This document shows positions 18,724 to 27,844 of a DNA stretch of 64,000 nucleotides, piece by piece. Position 1 is the stretch's first letter. Each line of letters starts with the position of its first letter. The translations under genes were made by a program, and so were the position numbers. Origin of the DNA: Paraburkholderia sejongensis (lineage in GTDB: Bacteria > Pseudomonadota > Gammaproteobacteria > Burkholderiales > Burkholderiaceae); contig NZ_JAJITD010000008.1 in NCBI RefSeq assembly GCF_020880815.1, positions 186,001 through 250,000 on the forward strand, read 5' to 3'. A model generated the notes under the pieces. It was not told where the DNA came from. It saw nothing but the letters and a program-made list of their open reading frames with translations, and made no database searches.

Positions 18724-20610
18724 ATGACAGATAACAATCACGCACATAAGCAGCCGCTGCCTTCCCTTGCGATTGCCGCGATCGGAGTGGTGTTCGGCGA
18801 CATCGGCACGAGCCCGTTGTATTCGCTCAAAGAGGCGTTCAGCCCGTCGCACGGCATCCCCCTGACCGATCAATCGATTCTCGGCGTGATCTCGCTGCTG
18901 TTCTGGGCGATCATGATCGTGGTCGGAGTCAAATACGTGCTGTTCGTGATGCGTGCCGACAATAACGGCGAGGGTGGTGTGCTCGCGCTGATGGCTTTGG
19001 CGCTGCGCTCGATCGACCAGAAGTCGCGAGTCGCCGGCCTGCTGATGATGCTCGGCATCTTCGGCGCCTGCATGTTCTATGGCGATGCGGTGATCACGCC
19101 GGCGATATCGGTGATCTCGGCGGTCGAAGGTCTCGAAATCGCCGCGCCGCATCTATCGCATCTGGTGCTGCCGCTGACCATCGTGATCCTGATCGCGCTG
19201 TTCTGGATTCAACGTCACGGGACCGCGACGGTCGGCCGGCTGTTCGGCCCGATCATGGTGCTGTGGTTTGTCGTGCTCGCCGTGCTCGGTTTGTGGCACA
19301 TCGTGCAATCGCCGAGCGTGATCCGCGCGCTCAATCCGTACTACGCGTACTCGTTCATGGCCGCGCACGTGTTGCAGGCCTACGTGGTGCTCGGTTCGGT
19401 CGTGCTGGTGCTGACCGGCGCCGAAGCGCTGTACGCGGACATGGGGCACTTCGGCGCGAAGCCGATCCGGATGGCGTGGTACTTCCTCGTGATGCCGTCG
19501 CTGGTGCTGAACTACTTCGGCCAGGGCGCGCTGCTGATGCACGACTCGAAGGCGATCGAAAACCCGTTCTTCCTGCTCGCGCCGGACTGGGCGCTGCTGC
19601 CGCTCGTCGTGCTGTCGACGGTGGCGACCGTGATCGCCTCGCAGGCGGTGATCTCGGGCGCGTACTCGCTGACCAGTCAGGCGATCCAGCTCGGCTACGT
19701 GCCGCGGATGAAGATCCTGCACACGTCCGAACTCGCGATCGGGCAGATCTATGTGCCGGTCGTCAACTGGATGCTGCTGTTCATCATCCTGTGCATCGTG
19801 ATCGCGTTCAAGAGTTCGGATAATCTTGCCGCCGCATACGGTATCGCAGTGACCGCGACGATGGTGACCACCACGATCCTCGCCTGCGTGGTGATGGTCA
19901 AAGTATGGAAGTGGAACAAGATTCTGGTGGGGCTGATCATCGGCGTGTTCCTGGTGGTCGACCTGGGCTTTTTCGGCGCGAACCTGCTGAAGGTCGAAGA
20001 GGGCGGCTGGCTGCCGCTGTGTATCGGCGCGCTGCTGTTCTTCCTGCTGATGACGTGGTTCAAGGGCAGGATGCTCGTCAAGGAGCGTACGGCCGCCGAC
20101 GGCATTCCGCTGATGCCGTTCCTGCAAGGGCTGCTCGCGCATCCGCCGCATCGCGTGTCAGGTACCGCGATCTACCTGACCGGCAGCGCTACGCTCGTAC
20201 CGGTAGGTCTCCTGCACAATCTGAAGCACAACAAGGTGCTGCATGAGCGCACGATCTTCCTGACCTTCATCACGCGCGATATCCCATACGTGAACGACGC
20301 GGATCGCGTGACGGTCAAGGATATGGACGGCGGACTGTATCTGGTGAAGGCGGCCTATGGCTTCAACGAAACGCCGGACGTGAAGGCGGTGCTGCTCGAC
20401 GTGGGCCGCACGCACGACATGACCTTCGAGATGATGGACACGTCATTCTTCCTCGCGCGCGAAACGGTGGTGCCGACGCAATTGCCGGGTATGTCCGTGT
20501 GGCGCGAGCGGGTGTTCGCGTGGATGCATCAGAACGCCGCGAAGCCGACGGACTTTTTCAGTATTCCGGCTAACCGTGTGGTCGAACTCGGAACCAAGAT
20601 CGAGATCTGA
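18724..20610 (+). CDS. kup: low-affinity potassium/proton symporter Kup
   Basis: A KUP/HAK-type potassium uptake protein of the inner membrane, 628 residues, with about twelve membrane helices and a cytosolic C-terminal domain from about residue 450. The family signature GVVFGDIGTSPLYSLKEAF lies at residues 21-39, the helix carrying GGVLALMALALRS follows. The frame is open 117 bp further upstream, but the ATG at 18724 starts the homologous region. It is monocistronic: a terminator precedes the gap and another (20649-20677) follows, shared with the convergent tex gene. Confidence 0.95.
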   Translation: MTDNNHAHKQPLPSLAIAAIGVVFGDIGTSPLYSLKEAFSPSHGIPLTDQSILGVISLLFWAIMIVVGVKYVLFVMRADNNGEGGVLALMALALRSIDQKSRVAGLLMMLGIFGACMFYGDAVITPAISVISAVEGLEIAAPHLSHLVLPLTIVILIALFWIQRHGTATVGRLFGPIMVLWFVVLAVLGLWHIVQSPSVIRALNPYYAYSFMAAHVLQAYVVLGSVVLVLTGAEALYADMGHFGAKPIRMAWYFLVMPSLVLNYFGQGALLMHDSKAIENPFFLLAPDWALLPLVVLSTVATVIASQAVISGAYSLTSQAIQLGYVPRMKILHTSELAIGQIYVPVVNWMLLFIILCIVIAFKSSDNLAAAYGIAVTATMVTTTILACVVMVKVWKWNKILVGLIIGVFLVVDLGFFGANLLKVEEGGWLPLCIGALLFFLLMTWFKGRMLVKERTAADGIPLMPFLQGLLAHPPHRVSGTAIYLTGSATLVPVGLLHNLKHNKVLHERTIFLTFITRDIPYVNDADRVTVKDMDGGLYLVKAAYGFNETPDVKAVLLDVGRTHDMTFEMMDTSFFLARETVVPTQLPGMSVWRERVFAWMHQNAAKPTDFFSIPANRVVELGTKIEI

Positions 20611-20648
20611 GCGCGGCGCCTGCCGCTTCTGATATACGGAGTGCGAAC

Positions 20649-20677
20649 AAAAAGCCCACGCAATGCGTGGGCTTTTT
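20649..20677. terminator. bidirectional terminator between kup and tex
   Basis: A near-perfect palindrome, AAAAAGCCCACGCA followed by TGCGTGGGCTTTTT, sits between the convergent stops of kup and tex and can end both transcripts. Confidence 0.9.
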
Positions 20678-20726
20678 GTTTGTCGCGCGCGGCGCGGGTC
20701 GGGATACGCCCGCGCCCGCTGAGGGC

Positions 20727-23078
20727 TTATTTCTGTTTGAGCTTCGCAAACGCGGCCGCCATCGCGCCGGCCGGTTCGGCGTCGCGCGAGCGCTGCGGCG
20801 CACCGCGTCCGCCGCCGCCACGGTTGAAGTTGCCGCCGCCGCCACGCTCCTGCTGCGCACCGCCGCCGCTGCGTGCGGCCGCCGCGCCCGGTTCGTCGTC
20901 CATCCGCATCGTCAGCGCGATACGCTGGCGTTTCACGTCGACCTCGAGCACCTTGACCTTGACGATCTGTCCGGCCTTCACGACTTCGTGCGGATCCTTG
21001 ATGAATTTGGTCGACAGCGCGGACACGTGTACGAGACCATCCTGATGCACGCCGACGTCGATGAACGCGCCGAACGCCGCGACGTTGGTCACGACGCCTT
21101 CGAGCACCATCCCCGGAATCAGATCGCTGACCTTCTCGACGCCCTCGCGGAACGTCGCGGTCTTGAACTCCGGACGCGGATCGCGGCCCGGTTTTTCGAG
21201 TTCGCTGAGAATGTCGCGCACCGTTGGCAGACCGAAACGTTCGTCGACGAACTCAGCCGGTGACAGTCCGCGCAACGCGTCGCGATTGCCGAGCACTTCG
21301 CCGGCCTGCTTGCTGATCTTCGCGAGAATGCGCTCGACGACCGGATACGCTTCCGGGTGCACCGACGAACGGTCGAGCGGGTTCTCGCCGTTGTTGATGC
21401 GCAGGAAGCCGGCGGCCTGTTCGAAGGTCTTGTCGCCCAGCCGCGGCACCTTGCGCAGATGCTCGCGCGACGGGAACGGACCGTTCGCATCGCGGTAGTC
21501 GACGATATTGCGCGCGAGCGTCGCGTTCAGGCCCGACACGCGCGCGAGCAGCGCGACTGACGCGGTGTTCGCATCGACGCCGACCGCGTTCACGCAGTCC
21601 TCGACCACCGCGTCGAGCGAGCGTGCGAGTTCGCGCTGGTTCACGTCGTGCTGATACTGGCCGACGCCGATCGCCTTCGGCTCGATCTTCACGAGTTCGG
21701 CGAGCGGGTCCTGCAGACGCCGAGCGATCGACACCGCGCCGCGCAGCGACACGTCCATGTCGGGGAATTCCTTGGCCGCGAGTTCGGAGGCCGAGTACAC
21801 CGACGCGCCCGCTTCGGACACGACGATCTTCTGCAACTTCAGTTCAGGATGCCGCGCGATCAGCTCGCTCGCGAGCTTGTCGGTTTCGCGCGACGCGGTG
21901 CCGTTGCCGATACTGATCAGTTCTGCCTGGGTTTGCGCGGCGATGCGCGCGAGCTTCGCGAGCGAGCCGTCCCAGTCGCGGCGCGGCTCGTGCGGGTAGA
22001 TCGTGTCGGTCGCGAGCACCTTGCCGGTGCGATCGACCACCGCCACCTTCACGCCGGTGCGCAGACCCGGGTCGAGGCCGATCACCGCCTTCGGGCCGGC
22101 CGGTGCGGCCAGCAACAGGTCCTTCAGATTGCGCGCGAACACGCGGATCGCCTCGTGCTCGGCTTCGTCGCGCAGATTGGTCAGCAGCTCGTTCTCGAGA
22201 TGCGGCTGCACCTTCACGCGCCAGCACCAGCGGCATACGTCGGACAGCCACTTGTCGGCCGGGCGGCTCTGATTGGCGATGCCGAAGTGACGCGCGATCA
22301 GCGCCTCACCCGGATGCGGGACCTGCGCGTCGAGTTCCTCGCCCAGACCGAGCTTGATCATCAGCACGCCGGCATTGCGGCCGCGGAACAGCGCGAGCGC
22401 GCGATGCGACGGCACCGTGCGGATCGTTTCGGCATAGTCGTAGTAATCGCGGAATTTTTCTTCTTCCGCGGTTTCCTTGCCTTCCACGACCTTCGACGAC
22501 ACCACGCCCTGGTTGAACAGATAGTCGCGCAGCTTGCCGAGCAACTCGGCGGTTTCGCCGAACTGTTCGGAGAGGATGTCGCGCGCGCCGTCGAGCGCGG
22601 CCTTCACGTCGGCGACGCCTTTGTCGGCGTCCACGTACGCTGCGGCTTCGCTCTGCGGATCGAGCAGCGGGTTGCCGAGCAGCGCGTCGGCGAGCGGCTG
22701 CAGACCGGCTTCGCGGGCGATCTGCGCACGCGTGCGGCGCTTCGGCTTGTACGGCAGATAGAGGTCTTCGAGGACCTGCTTGCTGTCGGCGCCTTCGATT
22801 GCGCCGCGCAACTCGTCGGTGAGTTTGCCCTGTTCGTCGATGCTCGCAATGATCGCCGCGCGGCGCTCTTCGAGTTCGCGCAGATACAGCAGGCGTTCCT
22901 CGAGATTGCGCAGTTGCGTGTCGTCGAGATTGCCGGTCACTTCCTTGCGGTAACGGGCGATGAACGGAACGGTCGCGCCTTCGTCGAGAAGTTCCACCGC
23001 GGCCGCGACCTGGCGCGGCTGGACGGACAGTTCGGCGGCGATGCGCTGGACGATCTTGAGTGCTACGGTTTCCGTCAT
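20727..23078 (-). CDS. tex: Tex-family S1 RNA-binding transcription accessory protein
   Basis: A 783-residue nucleic-acid-binding protein: N-terminal helical Tex domain, YqgF/RNase H-like domain (AVIGLDPGLRTGVKVAVVD), helix-hairpin-helix repeats and a C-terminal S1 domain (GMVLEGVVTNVAAFGAFIDV), then a Gly/Arg-rich tail. Tex influences transcription and toxin expression in Bordetella; the mechanism is not settled. The ATG at 23078 (MTETVALKIVQRIA) is chosen because the 31 upstream in-frame codons do not resemble protein. The gene is divergent from the coiled-coil gene at 23246 and ends at the shared terminator. Confidence 0.95.
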   Translation of the reverse strand: MTETVALKIVQRIAAELSVQPRQVAAAVELLDEGATVPFIARYRKEVTGNLDDTQLRNLEERLLYLRELEERRAAIIASIDEQGKLTDELRGAIEGADSKQVLEDLYLPYKPKRRTRAQIAREAGLQPLADALLGNPLLDPQSEAAAYVDADKGVADVKAALDGARDILSEQFGETAELLGKLRDYLFNQGVVSSKVVEGKETAEEEKFRDYYDYAETIRTVPSHRALALFRGRNAGVLMIKLGLGEELDAQVPHPGEALIARHFGIANQSRPADKWLSDVCRWCWRVKVQPHLENELLTNLRDEAEHEAIRVFARNLKDLLLAAPAGPKAVIGLDPGLRTGVKVAVVDRTGKVLATDTIYPHEPRRDWDGSLAKLARIAAQTQAELISIGNGTASRETDKLASELIARHPELKLQKIVVSEAGASVYSASELAAKEFPDMDVSLRGAVSIARRLQDPLAELVKIEPKAIGVGQYQHDVNQRELARSLDAVVEDCVNAVGVDANTASVALLARVSGLNATLARNIVDYRDANGPFPSREHLRKVPRLGDKTFEQAAGFLRINNGENPLDRSSVHPEAYPVVERILAKISKQAGEVLGNRDALRGLSPAEFVDERFGLPTVRDILSELEKPGRDPRPEFKTATFREGVEKVSDLIPGMVLEGVVTNVAAFGAFIDVGVHQDGLVHVSALSTKFIKDPHEVVKAGQIVKVKVLEVDVKRQRIALTMRMDDEPGAAAARSGGGAQQERGGGGNFNRGGGGRGAPQRSRDAEPAGAMAAAFAKLKQK

Positions 23079-23245
23079 AAGGTCTTGGTGTTCCTGCGGA
23101 CTCAGTGATGGGCCGCGCGCGGGCGGCAGGTCGGACAGGCCGGGCGTGAGCCGCGACCAGGAGCGGGGCATTTTGCCATAAATGCCAAAGGGCTCAACCG
23201 CGCGGTGTTAGAATTTCGGCCATGTTCCGTTGACCTTCTACGACG

Positions 23246-24388
23246 TTGCCAATCTCCTTGCCGCTCAACCGCCTGGTCCCTTTTCTGTCGTCGGATTCGC
23301 TGCCGGGCTCGGCTCGGGGTTCGTTCCAGTCGCCACTGGTTTCGTCGTGTGTTGCGCGCGCATCGTCGCGCTCGCTCGCCGCACTGAGCGCGGCGTGGGT
23401 GATCGCCGGCGTGATGGTAATACCGGCGCCGGCCGCCGCGCAAACGGTGCAGTCCGCACCTTCCGCACCTTCCGCACCTTCAGCACAGAGCGCGGCACCG
23501 GTCGCTGCGCCCGCCGCAAGCGCGCAGGTCTCCGCCCCGGGCGCCTCTGCGGACAGCGCGCAGAGCGCCAGCGAAGCGGCCGCGCTGGACAAATCGTTCG
23601 AGGAGCGGCAGCAGGCGCTCAACGAGCGCAGCGACGACAACAACTATCAATTCGCGGTCGCGCAGCACAACTGCTATAGCCGCTTCTTCGTCAATCATTG
23701 CCTGAACCGCGCGCGCGACTCGATGCGTACCGTGCAGGCGCAAATCCGCAAGGAACAGCTCGCGCTCGACGCCGAACAGCGTGCGCAACGCGCTCGCGAG
23801 CGCGACGAGCGCGCCGCGCTGCGGCGTGCCCGCGCCGAGGCGGAAGCGCCGCAGCGGGCCGCCGAAGACGCGCGCAACGAGCAGGCCTATCAGGACCGGC
23901 TGCGCCAGCACGAAATCGATCAGGCGCGACGCACCGCCGAGGCGCCGCAGCGCGCGGCCAACGCACAGGCTTACGAGGACAAGCAGCGTCAGCACGCGCT
24001 CGATCAGGCGCGGCGTAACGCCGAGGCGCCGCAGCGTGCGGCCAACGCGCAGGCTTACGAGGACAAGCAGCACCAGCATGCGCTCGAGCAGGCGCAACGC
24101 GGCACGGCGCCGGCTCAGGGTGCGACCGCGCAGAACGCTGCCGGCCAGAAGCAGAGCGACTTCCAGCGGCAACTCGAAGAAGCCCGTCGACAGGGTGCGC
24201 AGCAAGCGGCCGAGCGTCAGCAGAAGCAGGCGGATTTCGAGCGCAAGCAGGAGACCGCCGCGCAGCATAAGCTCGACGTCGAAGCGCGCCAGAAGCAGGC
24301 CGCCGAGAAGGCCGAGCAGCGGCGCCAGGACCAGCTGAAGCAGCAGCAACTCGAAGAGCAGCAAAAGCAGCAACAGCAACAGCAGTAA
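23246..24388 (+). CDS. exported repeat-containing coiled-coil protein, function unknown
   Basis: A 380-residue protein I cannot name. A hydrophobic segment (LAALSAAWVIAGVMVIPAPA, ending AAAQ near residue 66) looks like a signal peptide with a long n-region, followed by an Ala/Ser/Pro linker with SAPSAPSAPS, a short folded part with two Cys (HNCYSRFFVNHCLNRA), then more than 200 residues of charged coiled coil ending in poly-Gln. Three units beginning AEAPQRAA (nt 23840-23935, 23936-24019, 24020-24103; the last two are 84 bp each and nearly identical) form a tandem repeat. No ATG fits; TTG at 23246 is the longest start and is uncertain. The Cys-containing part suggests a periplasmic protein; the role is open. 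Confidence 0.7.
   Translation: MPISLPLNRLVPFLSSDSLPGSARGSFQSPLVSSCVARASSRSLAALSAAWVIAGVMVIPAPAAAQTVQSAPSAPSAPSAQSAAPVAAPAASAQVSAPGASADSAQSASEAAALDKSFEERQQALNERSDDNNYQFAVAQHNCYSRFFVNHCLNRARDSMRTVQAQIRKEQLALDAEQRAQRARERDERAALRRARAEAEAPQRAAEDARNEQAYQDRLRQHEIDQARRTAEAPQRAANAQAYEDKQRQHALDQARRNAEAPQRAANAQAYEDKQHQHALEQAQRGTAPAQGATAQNAAGQKQSDFQRQLEEARRQGAQQAAERQQKQADFERKQETAAQHKLDVEARQKQAAEKAEQRRQDQLKQQQLEEQQKQQQQQQ
23840..24103 (+). repeat. tandem in-frame repeat, 96 + 84 + 84 bp
   Basis: Three consecutive units encode AEAPQRAA...QAY.D..RQH..DQA.R. Units two and three differ at few positions, the first has a four-residue insertion. The 84-bp period keeps the frame, so copy number could vary between strains. 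Confidence 0.85.
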
Positions 24389-24538
24389 ATCGGCCGTAGG
24401 GCTTGTGCTGTAGAGTGAACCCGGCCGCTCGAGCGTGGCCGGGACCGAGGTAGTCGCCGTAACGCGTTTTGAGCCGGACAGCAATCTCAGGCAGCGGACC
24501 GTGCACGAGGTCCGGGCCGCAGACGAGGGGAGGCGAGC

Positions 24539-24757
24539 ATGCGCGATCGTCATCACGTCATCGACGCGAATACACTTCGCGACCGCATTCTGCAGCTGGA
24601 ATCGGAGCATAGCGGGCTCGACCGGTTGATCGACCGGATTGCGGATGAGCCCGGCATCGACGACTTCGAGTTGCAGCGTCTGAAAAAGCGCAAACTCAAA
24701 GTCAAGGACACCATCATCTTGCTGCAATTGCAGCTCGAACCGGACGCGCGCGCCTGA
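24539..24757 (+). CDS. DUF465 / YdcH-family small protein
   Basis: A 72-residue, highly charged helical protein matching the DUF465 family: an H-x-I-D-x-N opening (HHVIDANTLRDRI) and a C-terminal helix with ELQRLKKRKLKVKDTI. The family is widespread in proteobacteria; its role is unknown. GGGAGG at 24527-24532 sits just upstream of the ATG, which supports translation. It precedes the DinG-type helicase gene by 64 bp and may be cotranscribed. Confidence 0.85.
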   Translation: MRDRHHVIDANTLRDRILQLESEHSGLDRLIDRIADEPGIDDFELQRLKKRKLKVKDTIILLQLQLEPDARA

Positions 24758-24821
24758 GTTCGTGGCCTGGCAGGCGCCGGGCGCGCAGCGCGCGAGCCGG
24801 ACCTAGCAGGAAACGCTTGCC

Positions 24822-27110
24822 TTGAATTCACCGCATGACACTTCATCCCGGACCGCGTCGGGCGACGCGGCTTCCAGCGCCGGCACGCCGGCGCCGCGCG
24901 CGGCTGCCTCGATAACGGGCGGCTCGTTGAGCCGGCGCCGCGCGAGCGAGCTCGACGAAATCTTCGCTGACAACGGTTTGCTCGCCCGGCAGATCGACGG
25001 CTATCGGCCGCGCGCGTCGCAGGTCGAAATGGCCCGCGCGGTCGCCGCCGCGATGGAAGCGTCGGGCCGCGCGATGCCCGAGCCCGCGATGTTCGAAGCG
25101 CAGAAACGTCCGGCGCGGCGCCTGCAGCAGACGGGCGCCGACAGCGCGGCCGAGGCGAGCGATAACGACGCGGCCGAAGGCGCCGACGCCGGCGAGAACA
25201 CGCTGATCGTCGAGGCCGGCACCGGTACCGGCAAGACCTATGCGTATCTCGTGCCGGCAATGCTGTGGGGCGGCAAGGTGATCGTCTCGACCGGCACCAA
25301 GCATCTGCAGGATCAGCTGTTCCAGCGCGACATTCCGACCGTGCGCGACGCGCTCGCGGTGCCGGTGTCGGTCGCGATGCTCAAGGGCCGCGCCAATTAC
25401 CTGTGCCACTACTACCTGCAACGCACCGCGGACAACGGCCGCTTGCCGTCGCGTCAGGAGACCTCGTACCTGCAGGACATCGTGCGCTTCGCGAAGATCA
25501 CGCGCACCGGCGACAAGGCTGAACTCGCGAGCGTGCCGGAGACGGCGGCGGTGTGGTCGATGGTGACCTCGACGCGCGACAACTGCCTCGGCCAGGAGTG
25601 TCCGCACTACAAGGAATGCTTCGTGATGCAGGCGCGCCGCGAAGCGCAGCAGGCCGATATCGTGGTGGTCAACCACCATCTGTTCTTCGCCGACATCATG
25701 TTGCGCGATACCGGCATGGCCGAACTGCTGCCGACCGCCAACACGGTGATTTTCGACGAAGCGCATCAGCTGCCCGAAACCGCGACGCTGTTTTTCGGCG
25801 AAACACTGTCGACCACGCAGTTTCTCGAACTCGCGCGCGATTCGGTCGCGGAGGGTCTGGGCCACGCACGCGACGCGGTCGACTGGGTCAAGCTCGGCGC
25901 GACGCTCGAGCGCGCGGCGCGCGACGTGCGGCTCGCGTTCAAGGAAGATTCGGTGCGTCTGTCGATCGGCCAGTTGCCCGACGACCATCCGCTGTTCCCC
26001 GCGCTGGAGACGCTCGAAGCCGAGCTCGATGCGTTGGCCGCGGCGCTCGCGGGGCAGGCCGAGCGCGCCGAATCGCTCGGCGCGTGTCTGCGCCGCGCGC
26101 GCGAATTGCAGGACGTGCTGAGCGGCTGGACTACGCCGCCTACCAGCACCGAACGCGACGCTGCCGCCAGCCGCGACAGCGGGGCTGACGCGGCTGGTGG
26201 TGAGCGCGGCGAACGCGCCGAACGCACAGATCCGAACGAGAAAGTGCGCTGGATCGAAGTGTTCTCACACACGGTGCAACTGCACGAAACGCCGCTATCG
26301 GTCGCGCCGATTTTCGCGAAGCAGCGCGCGGGTGTGCCGCGCGCGTGGATCTTCACGTCGGCGACGCTGTCGGTGCGCGGTGACTTCACGCACTACGCGG
26401 CGCAGATGGGCCTGAACTCGAAGCGCTCGATGACGCTGCCGAGCCCGTTCGACTACCCGTCGCAGGGGCTGCTGTACGTGCCGCGCAATCTGCCGCAGCC
26501 GTCGTCGCCGATGTTCACCGATGCTGTGTTCGACGCCGCGTTGCCCGCGATCGAAGCATCGGGTGGCGGCGTCTTCATGCTGTGCACGACGCTGCGCGCG
26601 GTGGACCGGATCTCGGCGAAACTGCGCGACGCGATCGAGGCGCGCGGCTGGGACTATCCGCTGCTGGTGCAGGGCGATGCGAGCCGTACCGAGCTGCTCG
26701 ATCGGTTTCGCGCGTACGGCAACGCGATCCTGGTGGGCAGTCAGAGCTTCTGGGAAGGGGTCGACGTGCGTGGCGATGCGTTGTCGCTGGTGGTGATCGA
26801 CAAGCTGCCGTTCGCACCGCCCGACGATCCGGTGCTGTCCGCGCGGCTCGACGCGCTGACCAAGAAGGGCTTGAGCCCGTTCGCCGTGCATCAGCTGCCG
26901 CAGGCGGTGATCACGCTGAAGCAGGGCGCTGGCCGGCTGATTCGCGCGGAGACCGATCGCGGCGTGCTGATGATCTGCGATACGCGCCTCGTCGATAAGC
27001 CGTATGGTCGGCGGATCTGGCAGAGCCTGCCGCCGTTCAAGCGCACTCGCGAGATCGATGTGGTGCGGGAGTTTTTCGAAGAAAACGCAGTGCCGGATTC
27101 CGCCGCGTGA
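24822..27110 (+). CDS. DinG/YoaA-type ATP-dependent DNA helicase
   Basis: An XPD-like superfamily 2 iron-sulfur helicase of 762 residues that unwinds 5'-tailed, forked or R-loop substrates in repair. Walker A EAGTGTGKT is at residues 131-139; DEAH box in VIFDEAHQLPE; four cysteines between them (YLCHYY, NCLGQECPHYKECF) fit the [4Fe-4S] domain; helicase motifs V and VI include VGSQSFWEGVDV and QGAGRLIRAE. It opens with TTG at 24822, preceded by AGCAGGA at 24806-24812; no upstream ATG fits. Residues 90-125 form an acidic low-complexity insert ahead of the P-loop. YoaA or DinG cannot be separated by eye. Confidence 0.9.
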   Translation: MNSPHDTSSRTASGDAASSAGTPAPRAAASITGGSLSRRRASELDEIFADNGLLARQIDGYRPRASQVEMARAVAAAMEASGRAMPEPAMFEAQKRPARRLQQTGADSAAEASDNDAAEGADAGENTLIVEAGTGTGKTYAYLVPAMLWGGKVIVSTGTKHLQDQLFQRDIPTVRDALAVPVSVAMLKGRANYLCHYYLQRTADNGRLPSRQETSYLQDIVRFAKITRTGDKAELASVPETAAVWSMVTSTRDNCLGQECPHYKECFVMQARREAQQADIVVVNHHLFFADIMLRDTGMAELLPTANTVIFDEAHQLPETATLFFGETLSTTQFLELARDSVAEGLGHARDAVDWVKLGATLERAARDVRLAFKEDSVRLSIGQLPDDHPLFPALETLEAELDALAAALAGQAERAESLGACLRRARELQDVLSGWTTPPTSTERDAAASRDSGADAAGGERGERAERTDPNEKVRWIEVFSHTVQLHETPLSVAPIFAKQRAGVPRAWIFTSATLSVRGDFTHYAAQMGLNSKRSMTLPSPFDYPSQGLLYVPRNLPQPSSPMFTDAVFDAALPAIEASGGGVFMLCTTLRAVDRISAKLRDAIEARGWDYPLLVQGDASRTELLDRFRAYGNAILVGSQSFWEGVDVRGDALSLVVIDKLPFAPPDDPVLSARLDALTKKGLSPFAVHQLPQAVITLKQGAGRLIRAETDRGVLMICDTRLVDKPYGRRIWQSLPPFKRTREIDVVREFFEENAVPDSAA

Positions 27111-27132
27111 ATGCGCGAATCCGGGTTAATGT

Positions 27133-27163
27133 AAAAAAGCCGCTTTTAAAGCGGCTTTTTTTT
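27133..27163 (+). terminator. intrinsic terminator of the helicase gene
   Basis: AAAGCCGCTTT/AAAGCGGCTTT hairpin followed by a run of eight T, 23 bp past the helicase stop. It is nearly symmetrical and may also work leftward. Confidence 0.9.
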
Positions 27164-27224
27164 CGAATCTCTTCGAGCGGGTCGGCGTAAGCGTCAACAA
27201 AAGCAAAATCGAAAAACCGGAGCC

Positions 27225-27263
27225 CAAAAAACAAAACGCCACGGAGATGAATCCGTGGCGTTT
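27225..27263 (-). terminator. intrinsic terminator of the Ala/Ser-rich lipoprotein gene
   Basis: A perfect 12-bp stem (27234-27245 with 27252-27263) with a 6-nt loop. On the minus strand it is followed by TTGTTTTTT, which fits the transcript of the lipoprotein gene ending at 27337. Confidence 0.85.
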
Positions 27264-27336
27264 CGCCGGACTGCCCGGGAAACCGAAACGATTTCCCGAA
27301 GCAGTTTTCGCCCAGAGGCGAACCCTACGCGACAGC

Positions 27337-27612
27337 TTACTGGCTTGCGCCCGAAGCCGGAGCAGCAGCCGAAGCAGCAGCGTCCGAAGCGGCAGCGCCA
27401 GCGTCCGAAGCAGCAGCCGAAGCCGAAGCAGCAGCGTCGCTCGCAGCAGCAGCAGCACCCGAAGCCGAAGCAGCAGCGTCCGAAGCTGCAGCAGCCGGTG
27501 CCGAAGCAGCAGCTGCGTCGCTAGCCGGTGCGGCGGCCTGGTCGTTGCTCTTGTTGCATGCAGCCAGTGCCACAGCTGCCAACAGGGATGCTACGAGGAG
27601 GGATTTCTTCAT
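27337..27612 (-). CDS. small Ala/Ser-rich lipoprotein
   Basis: A 91-residue protein with a clear lipoprotein signal: MKKSLLVASLLAAVALAAC, the lipobox Cys at residue 19. The mature part is almost entirely Ala and Ser with spaced Asp and Gly, built from degenerate SDAAASA units. Such entericidin-like or repeat-type lipoproteins are common in Burkholderia, but I assign no function. I took the second ATG of MIMKKS because it gives the canonical n-region. It has its own promoter (27747-27775) and terminator (27225-27263), so it is a stand-alone, probably well-expressed gene. Confidence 0.8.
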   Translation of the reverse strand: MKKSLLVASLLAAVALAACNKSNDQAAAPASDAAAASAPAAAASDAAASASGAAAAASDAAASASAAASDAGAAASDAAASAAAPASGASQ

Positions 27613-27746
27613 GATCACGTCCTTTTATGGTTTAAAGGTAAGCAACAGCGCAAAATAAAACCGGTAATGTGCTCCAACACCGACCTGGGCCGCTGGTGGA
27701 GAAGCTCTTCTGACGAGCTGGATTCTTCCCTACGGCTTGGGCGGAA

Positions 27747-27775
27747 ATTATATGCACTTTCGTACTGACAGTCGA
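27747..27775 (-). promoter_or_regulatory. sigma-70 promoter for the lipoprotein gene
   Basis: On the minus strand a perfect TATAAT (27747-27752) lies 17 bp from TCGACT (27770-27775), four of six matches to the -35 consensus. It implies a leader of about 125 nt before the lipoprotein start. Confidence 0.55.
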
Positions 27776-27844
27776 TGAATCCGGGGTCAATACGTTGTCT
27801 TTCTCATACAAAATTTCACTGTACGGTATAGCACGTGGGCAGAG

